From Neorhizobium sp. SOG26 (GTDB lineage: Bacteria > Pseudomonadota > Alphaproteobacteria > Rhizobiales > Rhizobiaceae): a DNA stretch of 64,000 nt. The stretch's first letter is position 1. Each line of letters begins with the position of its first letter. The position numbers and the translations under genes are program-made. Location of the stretch: the NCBI RefSeq assembly GCF_003491345.1, contig NZ_CP025513.1:981501-1045500 (forward strand), written 5' to 3'. Shown piece by piece: positions 8,065-17,712 of this stretch. Below the pieces are notes generated by a model. It was not told the DNA's origin. It worked only from the letters and a program-made list of their open reading frames with translations, and ran no database searches.

Positions 8065-9132
8065 ATGCTGGAACTGCGCAATGTCGCGAAGATGGTTGCC
8101 GGTGAATATCACATTCATCCGACCAACCTTGCGTTCGAACGAGGCTCACTGAACGTCCTGCTTGGCCCGACCCTTTCGGGCAAGACGTCGTTGATGCGGC
8201 TGATGGCGGGTCTTGACCAGCCGACCGCAGGCTCCGTGCATTTCGATGGTTCGGATGTCACTGGCGTGCCGGTCCAGAAGCGCAATGTCGCGATGGTCTA
8301 CCAGCAGTTCATCAACTACCCGCTGCTGACCGTCTATGAAAACATCGCGTCGCCCATGCGCATCGCCGGCCAGGAAAAATCGGTCATAGACCGCGAGGTC
8401 CGCAAGGCCGCCGAACTGCTGCGCCTGACGCCTTATCTTGATCGCACCCCTCTGCATCTTTCCGGCGGCCAGCAGCAGCGCACCGCGCTTGCGCGTGCTT
8501 TGGTCAAGAATGCCAGTCTGGTGCTGATGGACGAGCCGCTCGCCAACCTCGATTACAAGCTGCGCGAGGAACTGCGGGAGGAACTGCCGAAGATCTTTGC
8601 GCAATCCGGTGCCATCTTCGTTTATGCGACCACGGAACCATCGGAAGCCCTGCTTCTGGGTGGAAACACCGCGACCTTGAGCGAAGGCAGGGTCACGCAG
8701 TTCGGGCCAACGACGCAGGTCTACCGCCAGCCATCCGACCTGACGACTGCCAAGACCTTCGCCGATCCTCCCCTCAACTTCATGGAGGTTGAGAAAGCCG
8801 GGGCGTCGTTCCAGCATCACGGCCATGTACTGCCCGTTCCAGCGCATCTTCTGAATGTCGATGACGGCCCTATCACCATTGCCTTCCATCCGCATCATCT
8901 GGGGCTTGCCGAACAGACCACGGCGGCGGCGCGGTTGCAGGCCCGCACGCAGATCTCCGAGATCACCGGGTCCGAAAGCTTCGTTCACTTGGACTTTGGT
9001 GGCCTGAAATGGGTGATGCTCGCGCCAGGTATCCACGATCTTGAGCCCGACAGCAGCGTCGATGTGTTTCTCGACACGAGGCACCTGATGGCCTTTGGGC
9101 GTGATGGCCGCGCCATTGCCGCGGCAGCGTGA
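8065..9132 (+). CDS. glpS: Glycerol ABC importer, ATP-binding protein GlpS
   Basis: 355-residue ATPase of the importer class with a C-terminal regulatory (TOBE-like) region. Walker A is GPTLSGKT (34-41), the signature LSGGQ (132-136) is canonical and Walker B (LVLMDEP) keeps its glutamate. However, the switch/H-loop reads VYATTEPSEAL where the usual form is VYVTHDQ-EA, so the conserved histidine is replaced by Thr190. Together with the degenerate signature in GlpT, this predicts one canonical and one degenerate ATP site in the GlpS-GlpT dimer. A ribosome site (GGAGG) lies upstream. The gene order matches the glpSTPQUV glycerol transporter of Rhizobium leguminosarum. Confidence 0.93.
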   Translation: MLELRNVAKMVAGEYHIHPTNLAFERGSLNVLLGPTLSGKTSLMRLMAGLDQPTAGSVHFDGSDVTGVPVQKRNVAMVYQQFINYPLLTVYENIASPMRIAGQEKSVIDREVRKAAELLRLTPYLDRTPLHLSGGQQQRTALARALVKNASLVLMDEPLANLDYKLREELREELPKIFAQSGAIFVYATTEPSEALLLGGNTATLSEGRVTQFGPTTQVYRQPSDLTTAKTFADPPLNFMEVEKAGASFQHHGHVLPVPAHLLNVDDGPITIAFHPHHLGLAEQTTAAARLQARTQISEITGSESFVHLDFGGLKWVMLAPGIHDLEPDSSVDVFLDTRHLMAFGRDGRAIAAAA

Positions 9133-9141
9133 GGTAGGACC

Positions 9142-10212
<1,071 letters not shown>

Positions 10213-10214
10213 GC

Positions 10215-11099
10215 ATGAACAAGACCTACAACAACAAGGCCTGGTTCTTCGTCCTGCCCGTTCTTCTGCTCGTGGCATTCTCCGCTGCCATCCCACTGAT
10301 GACGGTAGTCAACTATTCGGTGCAGGACACGTTCGGGAATAACGAGTTCTTCTGGGCCGGCACGGACTGGTTCGATGAGATCCTTCATTCCGACCGCTTC
10401 TGGGATGCGCTCGGCCGCAATCTCTTCTTCTCCTTTATCATCCTGGCGATCGAGATACCGCTCGGGATCTTCATCGCTCTCAACATGCCGAAAAAGGGTA
10501 TCGGCGTGCCGGTCTGCCTTGTCCTGATGGCCCTGCCGTTGCTCATTCCGTGGAACGTCGTCGGGACTATCTGGCAGGTGTTTGGCCGCGTCGATATCGG
10601 GCTCCTTGGACGCACCCTCGCTTCGCTTGGGATCGACTACAACTACGTCCGCGACCCGCTCGATGCCTGGATCACTGTCATCGTCATGGACGTCTGGCAT
10701 TGGACGAGCCTTGTCGTGCTTCTTTGCTACGCCGGCCTCGTGTCCATCCCTGACGCCTATTACCAGGCCGCGAAGATCGACGGTGCGTCGCGTTGGGCGG
10801 TTTTCCGCTACATCCAGCTTCCGAAGATGAAGCGGGTGCTCCTGATCGCCGTTCTGCTTCGCTTCATGGACTCGTTCATGATCTACACAGAACCCTTTGT
10901 TGTGACGGGCGGCGGGCCGGGCAACTCCACGACCTTCCTTTCAATCGACCTCGTCAAGATGGCGGTTGGCCAGTTCGACCTCGGGCCTGCGGCGGCCATG
11001 TCCATCGTCTACTTCCTGATCATCCTGTTGCTCTCGTGGGTCTTCTACACGGTGATGACAAGCAGCGATGCTGAAGAGGGAGGCCGCGACCATGGCTGA
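10215..11099 (+). CDS. glpP: Glycerol ABC importer, permease GlpP
   Basis: 294-residue inner-membrane subunit of the MalF/UgpA-like permease type with about six membrane helices and the cytoplasmic coupling loop EAA-type motif (YYQAAKIDGASRWAVFRYIQLP). It begins two bases after glpT and overlaps glpQ, consistent with tight translational coupling. It forms the translocation pore with GlpQ. Confidence 0.93.
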   Translation: MNKTYNNKAWFFVLPVLLLVAFSAAIPLMTVVNYSVQDTFGNNEFFWAGTDWFDEILHSDRFWDALGRNLFFSFIILAIEIPLGIFIALNMPKKGIGVPVCLVLMALPLLIPWNVVGTIWQVFGRVDIGLLGRTLASLGIDYNYVRDPLDAWITVIVMDVWHWTSLVVLLCYAGLVSIPDAYYQAAKIDGASRWAVFRYIQLPKMKRVLLIAVLLRFMDSFMIYTEPFVVTGGGPGNSTTFLSIDLVKMAVGQFDLGPAAAMSIVYFLIILLLSWVFYTVMTSSDAEEGGRDHG

Positions 11100-11919
11100 G
11101 GCAAAGAAGTACAAGCCGGCGGGCAGCTACTCCTGGGTGGTGTCCGCCCTCTATATCTTGTTCCTGTTGCTGCCGATTTACTGGCTCGTCAACATGAGCT
11201 TCAAGGAGAATTCAGAGATCACCGGCGCATTTACGCTCTGGCCGCAGAACCCGACCTTGCGGAACTACACGGTGATTTTCACTGATCCGTCCTGGTACAA
11301 CGGTTACATCAACTCGATCCTTTATGTCGTTCTGAACACGATCATTTCCGTGGCAGCGGCACTTCCGGCTGCTTACGCCTTCTCGCGCTACCGGTTCCTC
11401 GGCGACAAGCACCTGTTCTTCTGGTTGTTGACCAACCGAATGGCGCCGCCGGCAGTCTTCGCCCTGCCCTTCTTCCAGCTGTATTCGGCGTTTGGCCTGA
11501 TCGACACCCACATTGCAGTCGCTTTGGCGCACTGCCTGTTCAATGTGCCGCTCGCCGTCTGGATCCTCGAAGGCTTCATGTCGGGCGTACCGAAGGAGAT
11601 CGACGAGACAGCCTATATCGACGGCTACTCGTTCCCGCGCTTCTTCATCAAGATCTTCATGCCGCTGATCGCCTCGGGGATCGGTGTCGCCGCCTTCTTC
11701 TGCTTCATGTTCTCCTGGGTAGAGCTCCTGCTGGCCCGCACGCTGACGACTACGGCGGCAAAGCCCATTTCCGCTATCATGACGCGCACAGTGTCCGCCT
11801 CGGGCATGGATTGGGGCGTGCTGGCCGCAGCCGGTGTGCTCACCATCATCCCAGGTGCCCTGGTCATCTATTTTGTCCGCAATTACATCGCCAAGGGTTT
11901 TGCCCTTGGCCGAGTTTGA
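11092..11919 (+). CDS. glpQ: Glycerol ABC importer, permease GlpQ
   Basis: 275-residue second permease of the MalG/UgpE type, partner of GlpP. The EAA coupling motif is visible as DETAYIDGYSFPRFFIKIFMPL in the middle of the protein. The ATG at 11092 overlaps the end of glpP by eight bases and is preceded by GAGGGAGG; an in-frame start at 11068 is less likely. Confidence 0.93.
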   Translation: MAEAKKYKPAGSYSWVVSALYILFLLLPIYWLVNMSFKENSEITGAFTLWPQNPTLRNYTVIFTDPSWYNGYINSILYVVLNTIISVAAALPAAYAFSRYRFLGDKHLFFWLLTNRMAPPAVFALPFFQLYSAFGLIDTHIAVALAHCLFNVPLAVWILEGFMSGVPKEIDETAYIDGYSFPRFFIKIFMPLIASGIGVAAFFCFMFSWVELLLARTLTTTAAKPISAIMTRTVSASGMDWGVLAAAGVLTIIPGALVIYFVRNYIAKGFALGRV

Positions 11920-11931
11920 GGGAGAGCGAGC

Positions 11932-12213
11932 ATGAGCTTCGGATGGATGGCGTGGACCCTGCCGACGGCTGTGTTCTTCATCACCATTCTGGTGCTGATC
12001 GCCGCCATGGGCGTCTGGGAGTACTTCTCGCCGGGCGGTGCTTCAAGGGTGGGCGCCCTGCGCTTCGAGACGACCCGCGGCGACCGTCTCTTCATCTCGC
12101 TGCTTGGCGCGGCCTTCATTCATCTGGCTTGGCTTGGGTTTGTCGGACCCAATCTTTGGTGGGCTCTGGGACTATCGGTGGTCTACGCGATCGGCGTGTT
12201 CCGCTTTGTCTGA
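11932..12213 (+). CDS. glpU: Small membrane protein GlpU (DUF2160 type)
   Basis: 93-residue protein with two or three hydrophobic helices, at the start (WMAWTLPTAVFFITILVLIAAMGVWEY) and the end (LFISLLGAAFIHLAWLGF and WALGLSVVYAIGVFRFV). It occurs only in this type of glycerol transporter locus, between permease and binding protein genes. It is presumably an accessory subunit; its biochemical role is not known. Confidence 0.88.
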   Translation: MSFGWMAWTLPTAVFFITILVLIAAMGVWEYFSPGGASRVGALRFETTRGDRLFISLLGAAFIHLAWLGFVGPNLWWALGLSVVYAIGVFRFV

Positions 12214-12290
12214 AACCCTGTGAATTGGTGGCGGAGGAGGTCCGCTGCCAGAAATGGTGAACTGCAATCGCATCAATGGGAGGACTCGAT

Positions 12291-14021
12291 ATGCGACGGC
12301 ATCTTCTGACATCGACAGCAGGCATACTGCTTGCCCTGGCGGGATCCGCCATGGCCGGCATGGAGGAGGCAAAACAGTTCCTCGACAAGGAAATCGGCGA
12401 CATGTCCGTGCTTTCTCGCGCCGATCAGGAAAAGGAAATGCAGTGGTTCATTGATGCTGCCAAGCCTTTTGCCGGCATGGACATCAAGGTGGTGTCCGAA
12501 ACCATCACCACGCATGAATATGAATCCAAGGTTCTGGCTCCTGCCTTCACCGCGATCACCGGCATCAAGATCACCCACGACCTGATCGGCGAAGGCGACG
12601 TTGTCGAAAAACTGCAGACACAAATGCAGTCGGGCGAAAACGTCTACGATGCCTATGTCAACGACTCCGACCTGATCGGTACGCACTGGCGTTACCAGCA
12701 AGCCCGCTCTCTGACCAAGTGGATGGAGAACGAGGGCAAGGACGTCACCAACCCCGATCTCGACCTGGAAGATTTCATCGGCCTGAAGTTCACAACCGCT
12801 CCGGACGGTGACCTCTACCAGCTGCCGGACCAGCAGTTCGCGAACCTCTACTGGTTCCGCTACGACTGGTTCAACGATGAGAAGAACAAGGCCGACTTCA
12901 AGGCCAAGTACGGATACGACCTTGGCGTGCCCGTCAACTGGTCGGCTTACGAAGACATCGCCGAGTTCTTCACCGGCCGCGAAATCGACGGCAAGAAGGT
13001 CTTTGGCCATATGGACTATGGCAAGAAGGATCCGTCGCTCGGCTGGCGCTTTACCGATGCCTGGCTCTCCATGGCCGGCAACGGTGACAAGGGCCTGCCG
13101 AACGGCCTTCCCGTCGATGAGTGGGGCATCAAGGTCAACGAGCAGTCCCAGCCGGTCGGCTCTTGCGTCGCACGTGGTGGTGATACCAACGGCCCGGCGG
13201 CGGTCTATTCCATCCAGAAATATCTGGACTGGATGAAGGCCTATGCTCCTCCGGCAGCGCAGGGCATGAACTTCTCCGAATCCGGTCCGGTGCCGGCACA
13301 AGGCGAAATCGCCCAGCAGATCTTCATGTACACGGCCTTTACCGCAGACATGGTCAAGCCCGGCCTGCCCGTGATGAACGAGGACGGAACGCCGAAGTGG
13401 CGCTTTGCCCCCTCGCCGCACGGCGTATACTGGAAGGACGGCATGAAGCTCGGCTATCAGGACGTGGGTTCCTGGACGCTGCTGAAGTCCACGCCTGACG
13501 ATCGCGCCAAGGCCGCATGGCTTTACGCGCAGTTCGTGACCTCGAAGACCGTGGATGTGAAGAAGAGCCACGTCGGCTTGACCCTCATCCGCGAAAGCTC
13601 GATCCGCCACGAGAGCTTCACCGAGCGTGCTCCGAAGCTCGGCGGTCTCATCGAGTTCTATCGTTCTCCGGCACGCGTCCAGTGGTCGCCGACGGGTACG
13701 AACGTTCCCGACTATCCGAAGCTCGCACAGCTCTGGTGGCAGGCGATCGGTGATGCGGCCTCCGGCGCAAAGACGCCGCAGGAAGCCATGGACTCGCTCT
13801 GCGCCGAGCAGGAGAAGGTGTTGCAGCGTCTCGAGCGTGCCGGCGTGCAGAAGGACATGGGTCCGAAGCTCGCCGAAGAGCATGACCTCGAGTACTGGAA
13901 CAAGGACGCCGTGGCCAAGGGCAACCTGGCGCCGCAGCTGCCGATCAAGGACGAGAAGGAAAAGCCCGTCACCGTCAACTATGACGAGCTCGTCAAGAGC
14001 TGGGCCGACGCCAAGCAGTAA
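12291..14021 (+). CDS. glpV: Glycerol ABC importer, periplasmic binding protein GlpV
   Basis: 576-residue extracellular solute-binding protein, large for its class. A signal peptide is evident (MRRHLLTSTAGILLALAGSA, cleavage near residue 22). The mature part has the two-domain binding-protein character with many aromatic residues. GGGAGG is placed well upstream of the ATG at 12291; a start at 12276 would spoil the signal peptide. It captures glycerol, or a related polyol, for GlpPQ. A long ORF on the opposite strand is a shadow. Confidence 0.92.
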   Translation: MRRHLLTSTAGILLALAGSAMAGMEEAKQFLDKEIGDMSVLSRADQEKEMQWFIDAAKPFAGMDIKVVSETITTHEYESKVLAPAFTAITGIKITHDLIGEGDVVEKLQTQMQSGENVYDAYVNDSDLIGTHWRYQQARSLTKWMENEGKDVTNPDLDLEDFIGLKFTTAPDGDLYQLPDQQFANLYWFRYDWFNDEKNKADFKAKYGYDLGVPVNWSAYEDIAEFFTGREIDGKKVFGHMDYGKKDPSLGWRFTDAWLSMAGNGDKGLPNGLPVDEWGIKVNEQSQPVGSCVARGGDTNGPAAVYSIQKYLDWMKAYAPPAAQGMNFSESGPVPAQGEIAQQIFMYTAFTADMVKPGLPVMNEDGTPKWRFAPSPHGVYWKDGMKLGYQDVGSWTLLKSTPDDRAKAAWLYAQFVTSKTVDVKKSHVGLTLIRESSIRHESFTERAPKLGGLIEFYRSPARVQWSPTGTNVPDYPKLAQLWWQAIGDAASGAKTPQEAMDSLCAEQEKVLQRLERAGVQKDMGPKLAEEHDLEYWNKDAVAKGNLAPQLPIKDEKEKPVTVNYDELVKSWADAKQ

Positions 14022-14030
14022 CCATAGCTC

Positions 14031-14057
14031 TGCCGGGCGCCTTGGTGGCGTCCGGCA
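14031..14057 (+). terminator. Hairpin after glpV, possible operon terminator
   Basis: TGCCGGGCGCC and GGCGTCCGGCA form a strong stem ten bases after the glpV stop. No T-run follows, so it may stabilise the mRNA end or act with Rho rather than terminate alone. Confidence 0.45.
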
Positions 14058-14212
14058 GGCAACCGTACCCATCTGACAAGTAGGCAATGTGCTCCGACAA
14101 GCATAGAAGAGCCCCCTTCCCCGGTTGTAAGCCACATGCTATGCCTCTCGGGCAACTTGCTTGCCCAAACCAACAGGCTTCAGGATGAAGCCTTCGAAAC
14201 ACGAGGATATCT

Positions 14213-14413
14213 ATGGCAACCGGTACCGTGAAGTTCTTCAATCAGGATAAGGGCTTCGGCTTTATCACACCAGACAATGGTGGCGCGGATGTCTTCGTGC
14301 ACATTTCGGCACTCGGCGGCCAGGCGCTGCGCGACGGCCAGAAGGTCAGCTACGAGCTTGGCCAGGACCGCAAGACGGGCAAGTCCAAGGCTGAGAACGT
14401 CAGCGTTCTCTGA
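14213..14413 (+). CDS. CspA-family cold-shock protein
   Basis: 66-residue OB-fold nucleic-acid-binding protein. RNP1 (KGFGFI) and RNP2 (DVFVHIS) are intact, and the length is typical. It probably acts as an RNA chaperone. The 190 bases between glpV and this ATG would give a long leader, as in many csp genes, but I cannot assign a thermosensor structure. A strong terminator follows, so it is monocistronic. Confidence 0.95.
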   Translation: MATGTVKFFNQDKGFGFITPDNGGADVFVHISALGGQALRDGQKVSYELGQDRKTGKSKAENVSVL

Positions 14414-14422
14414 TTACAAATC

Positions 14423-14462
14423 AAGAAAGGGGTGGGACTTGTGTCCCGCCCCTTTCTTTTTG
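14423..14462 (+). terminator. Rho-independent terminator of the cold-shock gene
   Basis: AAAGGGGTGGGAC pairs with GTCCCGCCCCTTT (one G-T pair) across a TTGT loop, and is followed by CTTTTT. Confidence 0.9.
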
Positions 14463-14520
14463 AACGTTTTTCCGGGGCGAAGCAGCGCGCGAGCGCGTTC
14501 TCCACGCATGCGTGACGCTG

Positions 14521-15360
14521 TTATTCCTGCTCCGCCACGGAGCGCAGCAGTTTTCGCGCCAGCTTCAGATGCGGCAGATCAATCATCCGCCCGTCCAGTT
14601 GCAGTGCGCCCTTGCCTGGATTGGCCTCGAAGGCGGCAATGACCGCTTCGGCATGCGCGACCTCTTCGTCGCTTGGGCTGAACGCCTCATTGATGATCGG
14701 CACCTGGTTCGGATGGATCGCCATCATGCCGGTGAACCCGTCCCTGCGGCCATTCCTCGCGTAGGTCCGCAATCCTTCCAAGTCACGGAACGACGGATAA
14801 ACCGTCTCGATGGCGGGTACATTGGCCGCATGGGCGCCAAACAGCGTCAGTGACCGCACAAGTTCATAAGGTGGTAGATAACGCCCATGTTCGTCGCGCG
14901 CGGTCGATGCGCCTATGGCGGCCGGAAGATCCTCCGCACCCCAGGTAAGCCCCAATAACTGCTTTTCGACGCCGGCATAGCTGCCGATCTTGAAGATGGC
15001 CGATGGCGTTTCGGTGACGATCGGCAGGATCGGAATACTGTGACATCGGGTAGCAAGCGCCTCGATGCTTTCCGCGCCTTCGGCTTTCGGCAAAACAAGC
15101 CCATTGGGAGGAGCGTCGAGGACGGCGGCCAAATCATCGTCGATAAGATCACTGCCCAGCGGATTGACCCGCACGAAGAGCTTCACACTGCGTGGAGCGG
15201 ACTTGAGGAACATATTGACTGAGGCGCGCGCCTGCGGCTTCGCCTCCAACGCGACCGAGTCTTCAAGATCCAGGATCAGGGCATCGGCACCCACCTTCAG
15301 CGCCTTTTCCATACGCTCCGGACGATCGCCCGGCACGAAGAGCAGCGAACGCAGTCTCAT
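14521..15360 (-). CDS. CitE-like CoA-ester lyase (HpcH/HpaI superfamily)
   Basis: 279-residue TIM-barrel lyase with family motifs RSLLFVPGDRPERM at the N terminus, DLEDSV, FVRVNP and LTWGAEDL. It is the last gene of an operon with isovaleryl-CoA dehydrogenase, methylcrotonyl-CoA carboxylase and a MaoC hydratase, overlapping maoC by ATGA. The same gene set occurs in Mycobacterium tuberculosis (Rv2498c-Rv2502c), where Rv2498c cleaves (R)-HMG-CoA and (S)-citramalyl-CoA. By that analogy it probably performs the last step of leucine degradation to acetyl-CoA and acetoacetate, and perhaps itaconate breakdown. Substrate is inference. Start at 15360 is preferred over 15402 because it begins at the conserved MRLRSLLFVPG. 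Confidence 0.85.
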   Translation of the reverse strand: MRLRSLLFVPGDRPERMEKALKVGADALILDLEDSVALEAKPQARASVNMFLKSAPRSVKLFVRVNPLGSDLIDDDLAAVLDAPPNGLVLPKAEGAESIEALATRCHSIPILPIVTETPSAIFKIGSYAGVEKQLLGLTWGAEDLPAAIGASTARDEHGRYLPPYELVRSLTLFGAHAANVPAIETVYPSFRDLEGLRTYARNGRRDGFTGMMAIHPNQVPIINEAFSPSDEEVAHAEAVIAAFEANPGKGALQLDGRMIDLPHLKLARKLLRSVAEQE

Positions 15361-15812
15361 GCCGGCTTCCTCTGGACGAGCGCCGAACGAAGGCAGCGGC
15401 ATACGACTTCATCCCGCTGGTTCAGGAGCTCGTGCTGAAAGGTGACGATGCCGGCCTGCGGCCGGGAACTGCTCGCCCTTGTCTCGACCACCTCTGTCTG
15501 AGCCCGCATTGTGTCGCCGATGAACACGGGCTTCGGCATCACGAGCTTGTCGTAGCCCAGGTTCGCAACCAGTGTGCAGAGCGTCGTATCGCCGACCGAG
15601 AGCCCGATCATCAAGGCGAAGGTGAACGTGCCATTGACAAGGATTTGACCGAACTCGCTCGCCTTGGCGGCCTCTGCATCGAGATGCAGCGGCTGCGGAT
15701 TATGCGTCATGGTCGAAAACAGGAGGTTGTCCGTTTCGGTGACCGTTCGGCGGATGTCATGCGACAGGCGATCGCCAACGCTCCAATCTTCGAAATACCG
15801 GCCTACCATCAC
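15357..15812 (-). CDS. MaoC-family dehydratase/hydratase
   Basis: 151-residue hot-dog-fold hydratase. The MaoC hydratase motif is visible (DNLLFSTMTHNPQPLHLDAE, with the Asp/His-type active residues), followed by NGTFTFALMIGL. It lies between the biotin carboxylase subunit and the CitE-like lyase with overlapping stops and starts. In this context it would hydrate the product of methylcrotonyl-CoA carboxylase, 3-methylglutaconyl-CoA, or the mesaconyl/itaconyl-CoA analogue, in place of the usual crotonase-type LiuC. The exact substrate is inferred from neighbours. Confidence 0.85.
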   Translation of the reverse strand: MMVGRYFEDWSVGDRLSHDIRRTVTETDNLLFSTMTHNPQPLHLDAEAAKASEFGQILVNGTFTFALMIGLSVGDTTLCTLVANLGYDKLVMPKPVFIGDTMRAQTEVVETRASSSRPQAGIVTFQHELLNQRDEVVCRCLRSALVQRKPA

Positions 15813-17665
15813 GCATCTCCCTCAACACGAACAAGAAGGCTGCCTTCTGCGACCTGGCCTCCCGTAGTAACCTTCAGCTCCGCGACGGTGCCGTCGAATG
15901 GCGACACTAGAGCCTGTTCCATCTTCATCGCCTCCAGCACGAGAAGCGGCTGGCCGCGTGTCACATGATCCCCCTCGGCCACGTGAACCGCGATTACGTT
16001 GCCAGGCATTGGCGCCATCACGGCTCCATCACCAGCCGCACCAGCCTTAATCGCACTGTCAGCGCGTGGGATGCCAAACGACCAGGCGCCACCATCCATA
16101 AACAGCACGCCATCGGCGACCGTCCCAGCCTTAGGTTTCGGCTCTAGCTCCACCCGATACACGCTCGAACCTACCTGTACCGAAACCGTTCGTTGCGGTT
16201 CGGCATTGAGACGAAGTCCAGATAGCGCTGTCCAAGGATTCGATTTGTCGCGGCTGATGATGGCGTTGGCCGCGGCCTGCAGCACGGCGTCGTTCGGCTC
16301 CTCGGGAGGAATGAGTTCCGCTGTGTTCCGTTCGATGAACCCCGTGTCCAACTCACCGGATAGGAAGCTGGCGTGCTGCAGCGCCCGCACAAGGAAGGCC
16401 GCATTGGTCTTGACGGGCCAGACTTCGACCGCTGCAACCGCTTGCGCCAGTTTGAGTGCGGCTTCCCGGCGGCTGGAGCCGTGGCTGATGAGCTTTGCGA
16501 TCATCGGGTCGTAGTGGGAGGTGATCTCGCCGCCCTCTTCCACGCCACTGTCGACGCGAATGGTGTTCGGGAGCCGAAGGTGCTCTGACCGGCCGATGGA
16601 CGGCAGGAAATCCCTCGTCGGGTTCTCGGCGTAAAGCCGCGCTTCGATGGCGTAGCCCGTCATCTGGAGGTCATCCTGCTTCAGCGGCAAGGGTTCGCCA
16701 GCGGCGACCCTCAACTGCCACTCCACCAGGTCATGTCCGGTAATTGCTTCGGTGACGGGATGTTCGACCTGCAGCCGCGTGTTCATCTCCATGAACCAGA
16801 TGCGGTCGGGCCTCAAACCTTCCGACGAATCGGCGATGAACTCGATCGTCCCGGCGCCCACGTACCCCACGGCTTTGGCAGCCTTCACGGCTGCCCCGCA
16901 GACAGCGTTGCGGGTTTCAGCGTCCATTCCAGGTGCCGGCGCTTCTTCGATCACCTTCTGGTGGCGGCGCTGCAGCGAGCAGTCGCGCTCGAAGAGATGG
17001 ATGGCGTTCCCGCGGGTGTCGCCGAAGATCTGCACCTCGATGTGCCGCGGCGAAAGGATATATTTTTCGAGCAACACTCGATCGTCACCGAAGGAAGACG
17101 CCGCCTCGCGCTTGCAGGCCTGCAGAGCGGCGGCGAAATCCGCCGAGGTATCGACACGGCGCATACCCTTGCCACCACCGCCGGCAACGGCCTTGATGAG
17201 GATGGGATAACCGATCGCGTCCGCCTCCCGTTGCAGGTATTCAGAAGCCTGGTCCTGTCCGAGATAACCTGGCGTCACGGGCACGCCCGCGGCGATCATC
17301 CGCTCTTTCGCTGCATCCTTCAGCCCCATCGCCCGGATTGCCGCGGGAGGCGCACCGACCCAGACCAACCCGGCATTGATGACGGCTTGGGCAAATTCCG
17401 CATTCTCCGAAAGAAAGCCATAGCCCGGATGAATGGCCTGGGCGCCCGTTTGCTTGGCAGCCTCCAGGATGCGGTCCTGACGCAGATAACTTTCACGTGC
17501 TGGCGCAGCCCCGATGCAGACGGCATCGTCGGCTTCGCGAACGAACGGCATGTCGCGGTCAGCTTCGGAATATACGGCGGTTGTCCGCACGCCGAGCCGC
17601 CGGGCGGTTCGGATGATCCTTCTGGCGATCTCGCTGCGGTTAGCGATCAGCAGGCTGTCGATCAT
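15809..17665 (-). CDS. mccA: Methylcrotonyl-CoA carboxylase, biotin carboxylase/carrier subunit
   Basis: 618-residue biotin-dependent carboxylase subunit. The N-terminal biotin carboxylase domain begins IDSLLIANRSEIARRI, contains the glycine-rich ATP loop GGGGKGMR and the FMEMNTRLQVEHPVTE segment. The C terminus is a biotinyl domain with the acceptor lysine in EAMKME. With the carboxyltransferase subunit encoded immediately upstream it carboxylates 3-methylcrotonyl-CoA in leucine degradation. Acetyl- or propionyl-CoA carboxylases look similar, but the adjacent isovaleryl-CoA dehydrogenase supports MCC. The start at 17665 matches the family; GTG at 17716 and ATG at 17707 are alternatives. Confidence 0.9.
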   Translation of the reverse strand: MIDSLLIANRSEIARRIIRTARRLGVRTTAVYSEADRDMPFVREADDAVCIGAAPARESYLRQDRILEAAKQTGAQAIHPGYGFLSENAEFAQAVINAGLVWVGAPPAAIRAMGLKDAAKERMIAAGVPVTPGYLGQDQASEYLQREADAIGYPILIKAVAGGGGKGMRRVDTSADFAAALQACKREAASSFGDDRVLLEKYILSPRHIEVQIFGDTRGNAIHLFERDCSLQRRHQKVIEEAPAPGMDAETRNAVCGAAVKAAKAVGYVGAGTIEFIADSSEGLRPDRIWFMEMNTRLQVEHPVTEAITGHDLVEWQLRVAAGEPLPLKQDDLQMTGYAIEARLYAENPTRDFLPSIGRSEHLRLPNTIRVDSGVEEGGEITSHYDPMIAKLISHGSSRREAALKLAQAVAAVEVWPVKTNAAFLVRALQHASFLSGELDTGFIERNTAELIPPEEPNDAVLQAAANAIISRDKSNPWTALSGLRLNAEPQRTVSVQVGSSVYRVELEPKPKAGTVADGVLFMDGGAWSFGIPRADSAIKAGAAGDGAVMAPMPGNVIAVHVAEGDHVTRGQPLLVLEAMKMEQALVSPFDGTVAELKVTTGGQVAEGSLLVRVEGDA

Positions 17666-17712
17666 GGTCTGATCCAGTGCATCATTCCGGGGAACATCGG
17701 CAGGCATAAAGG

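Noticed and set aside
12273-14135. Minus-strand open frame of 620 codons opposite glpV
   Set aside because: Antisense to a clear binding-protein gene with signal peptide and ribosome site; composition is typical of a mirror frame.
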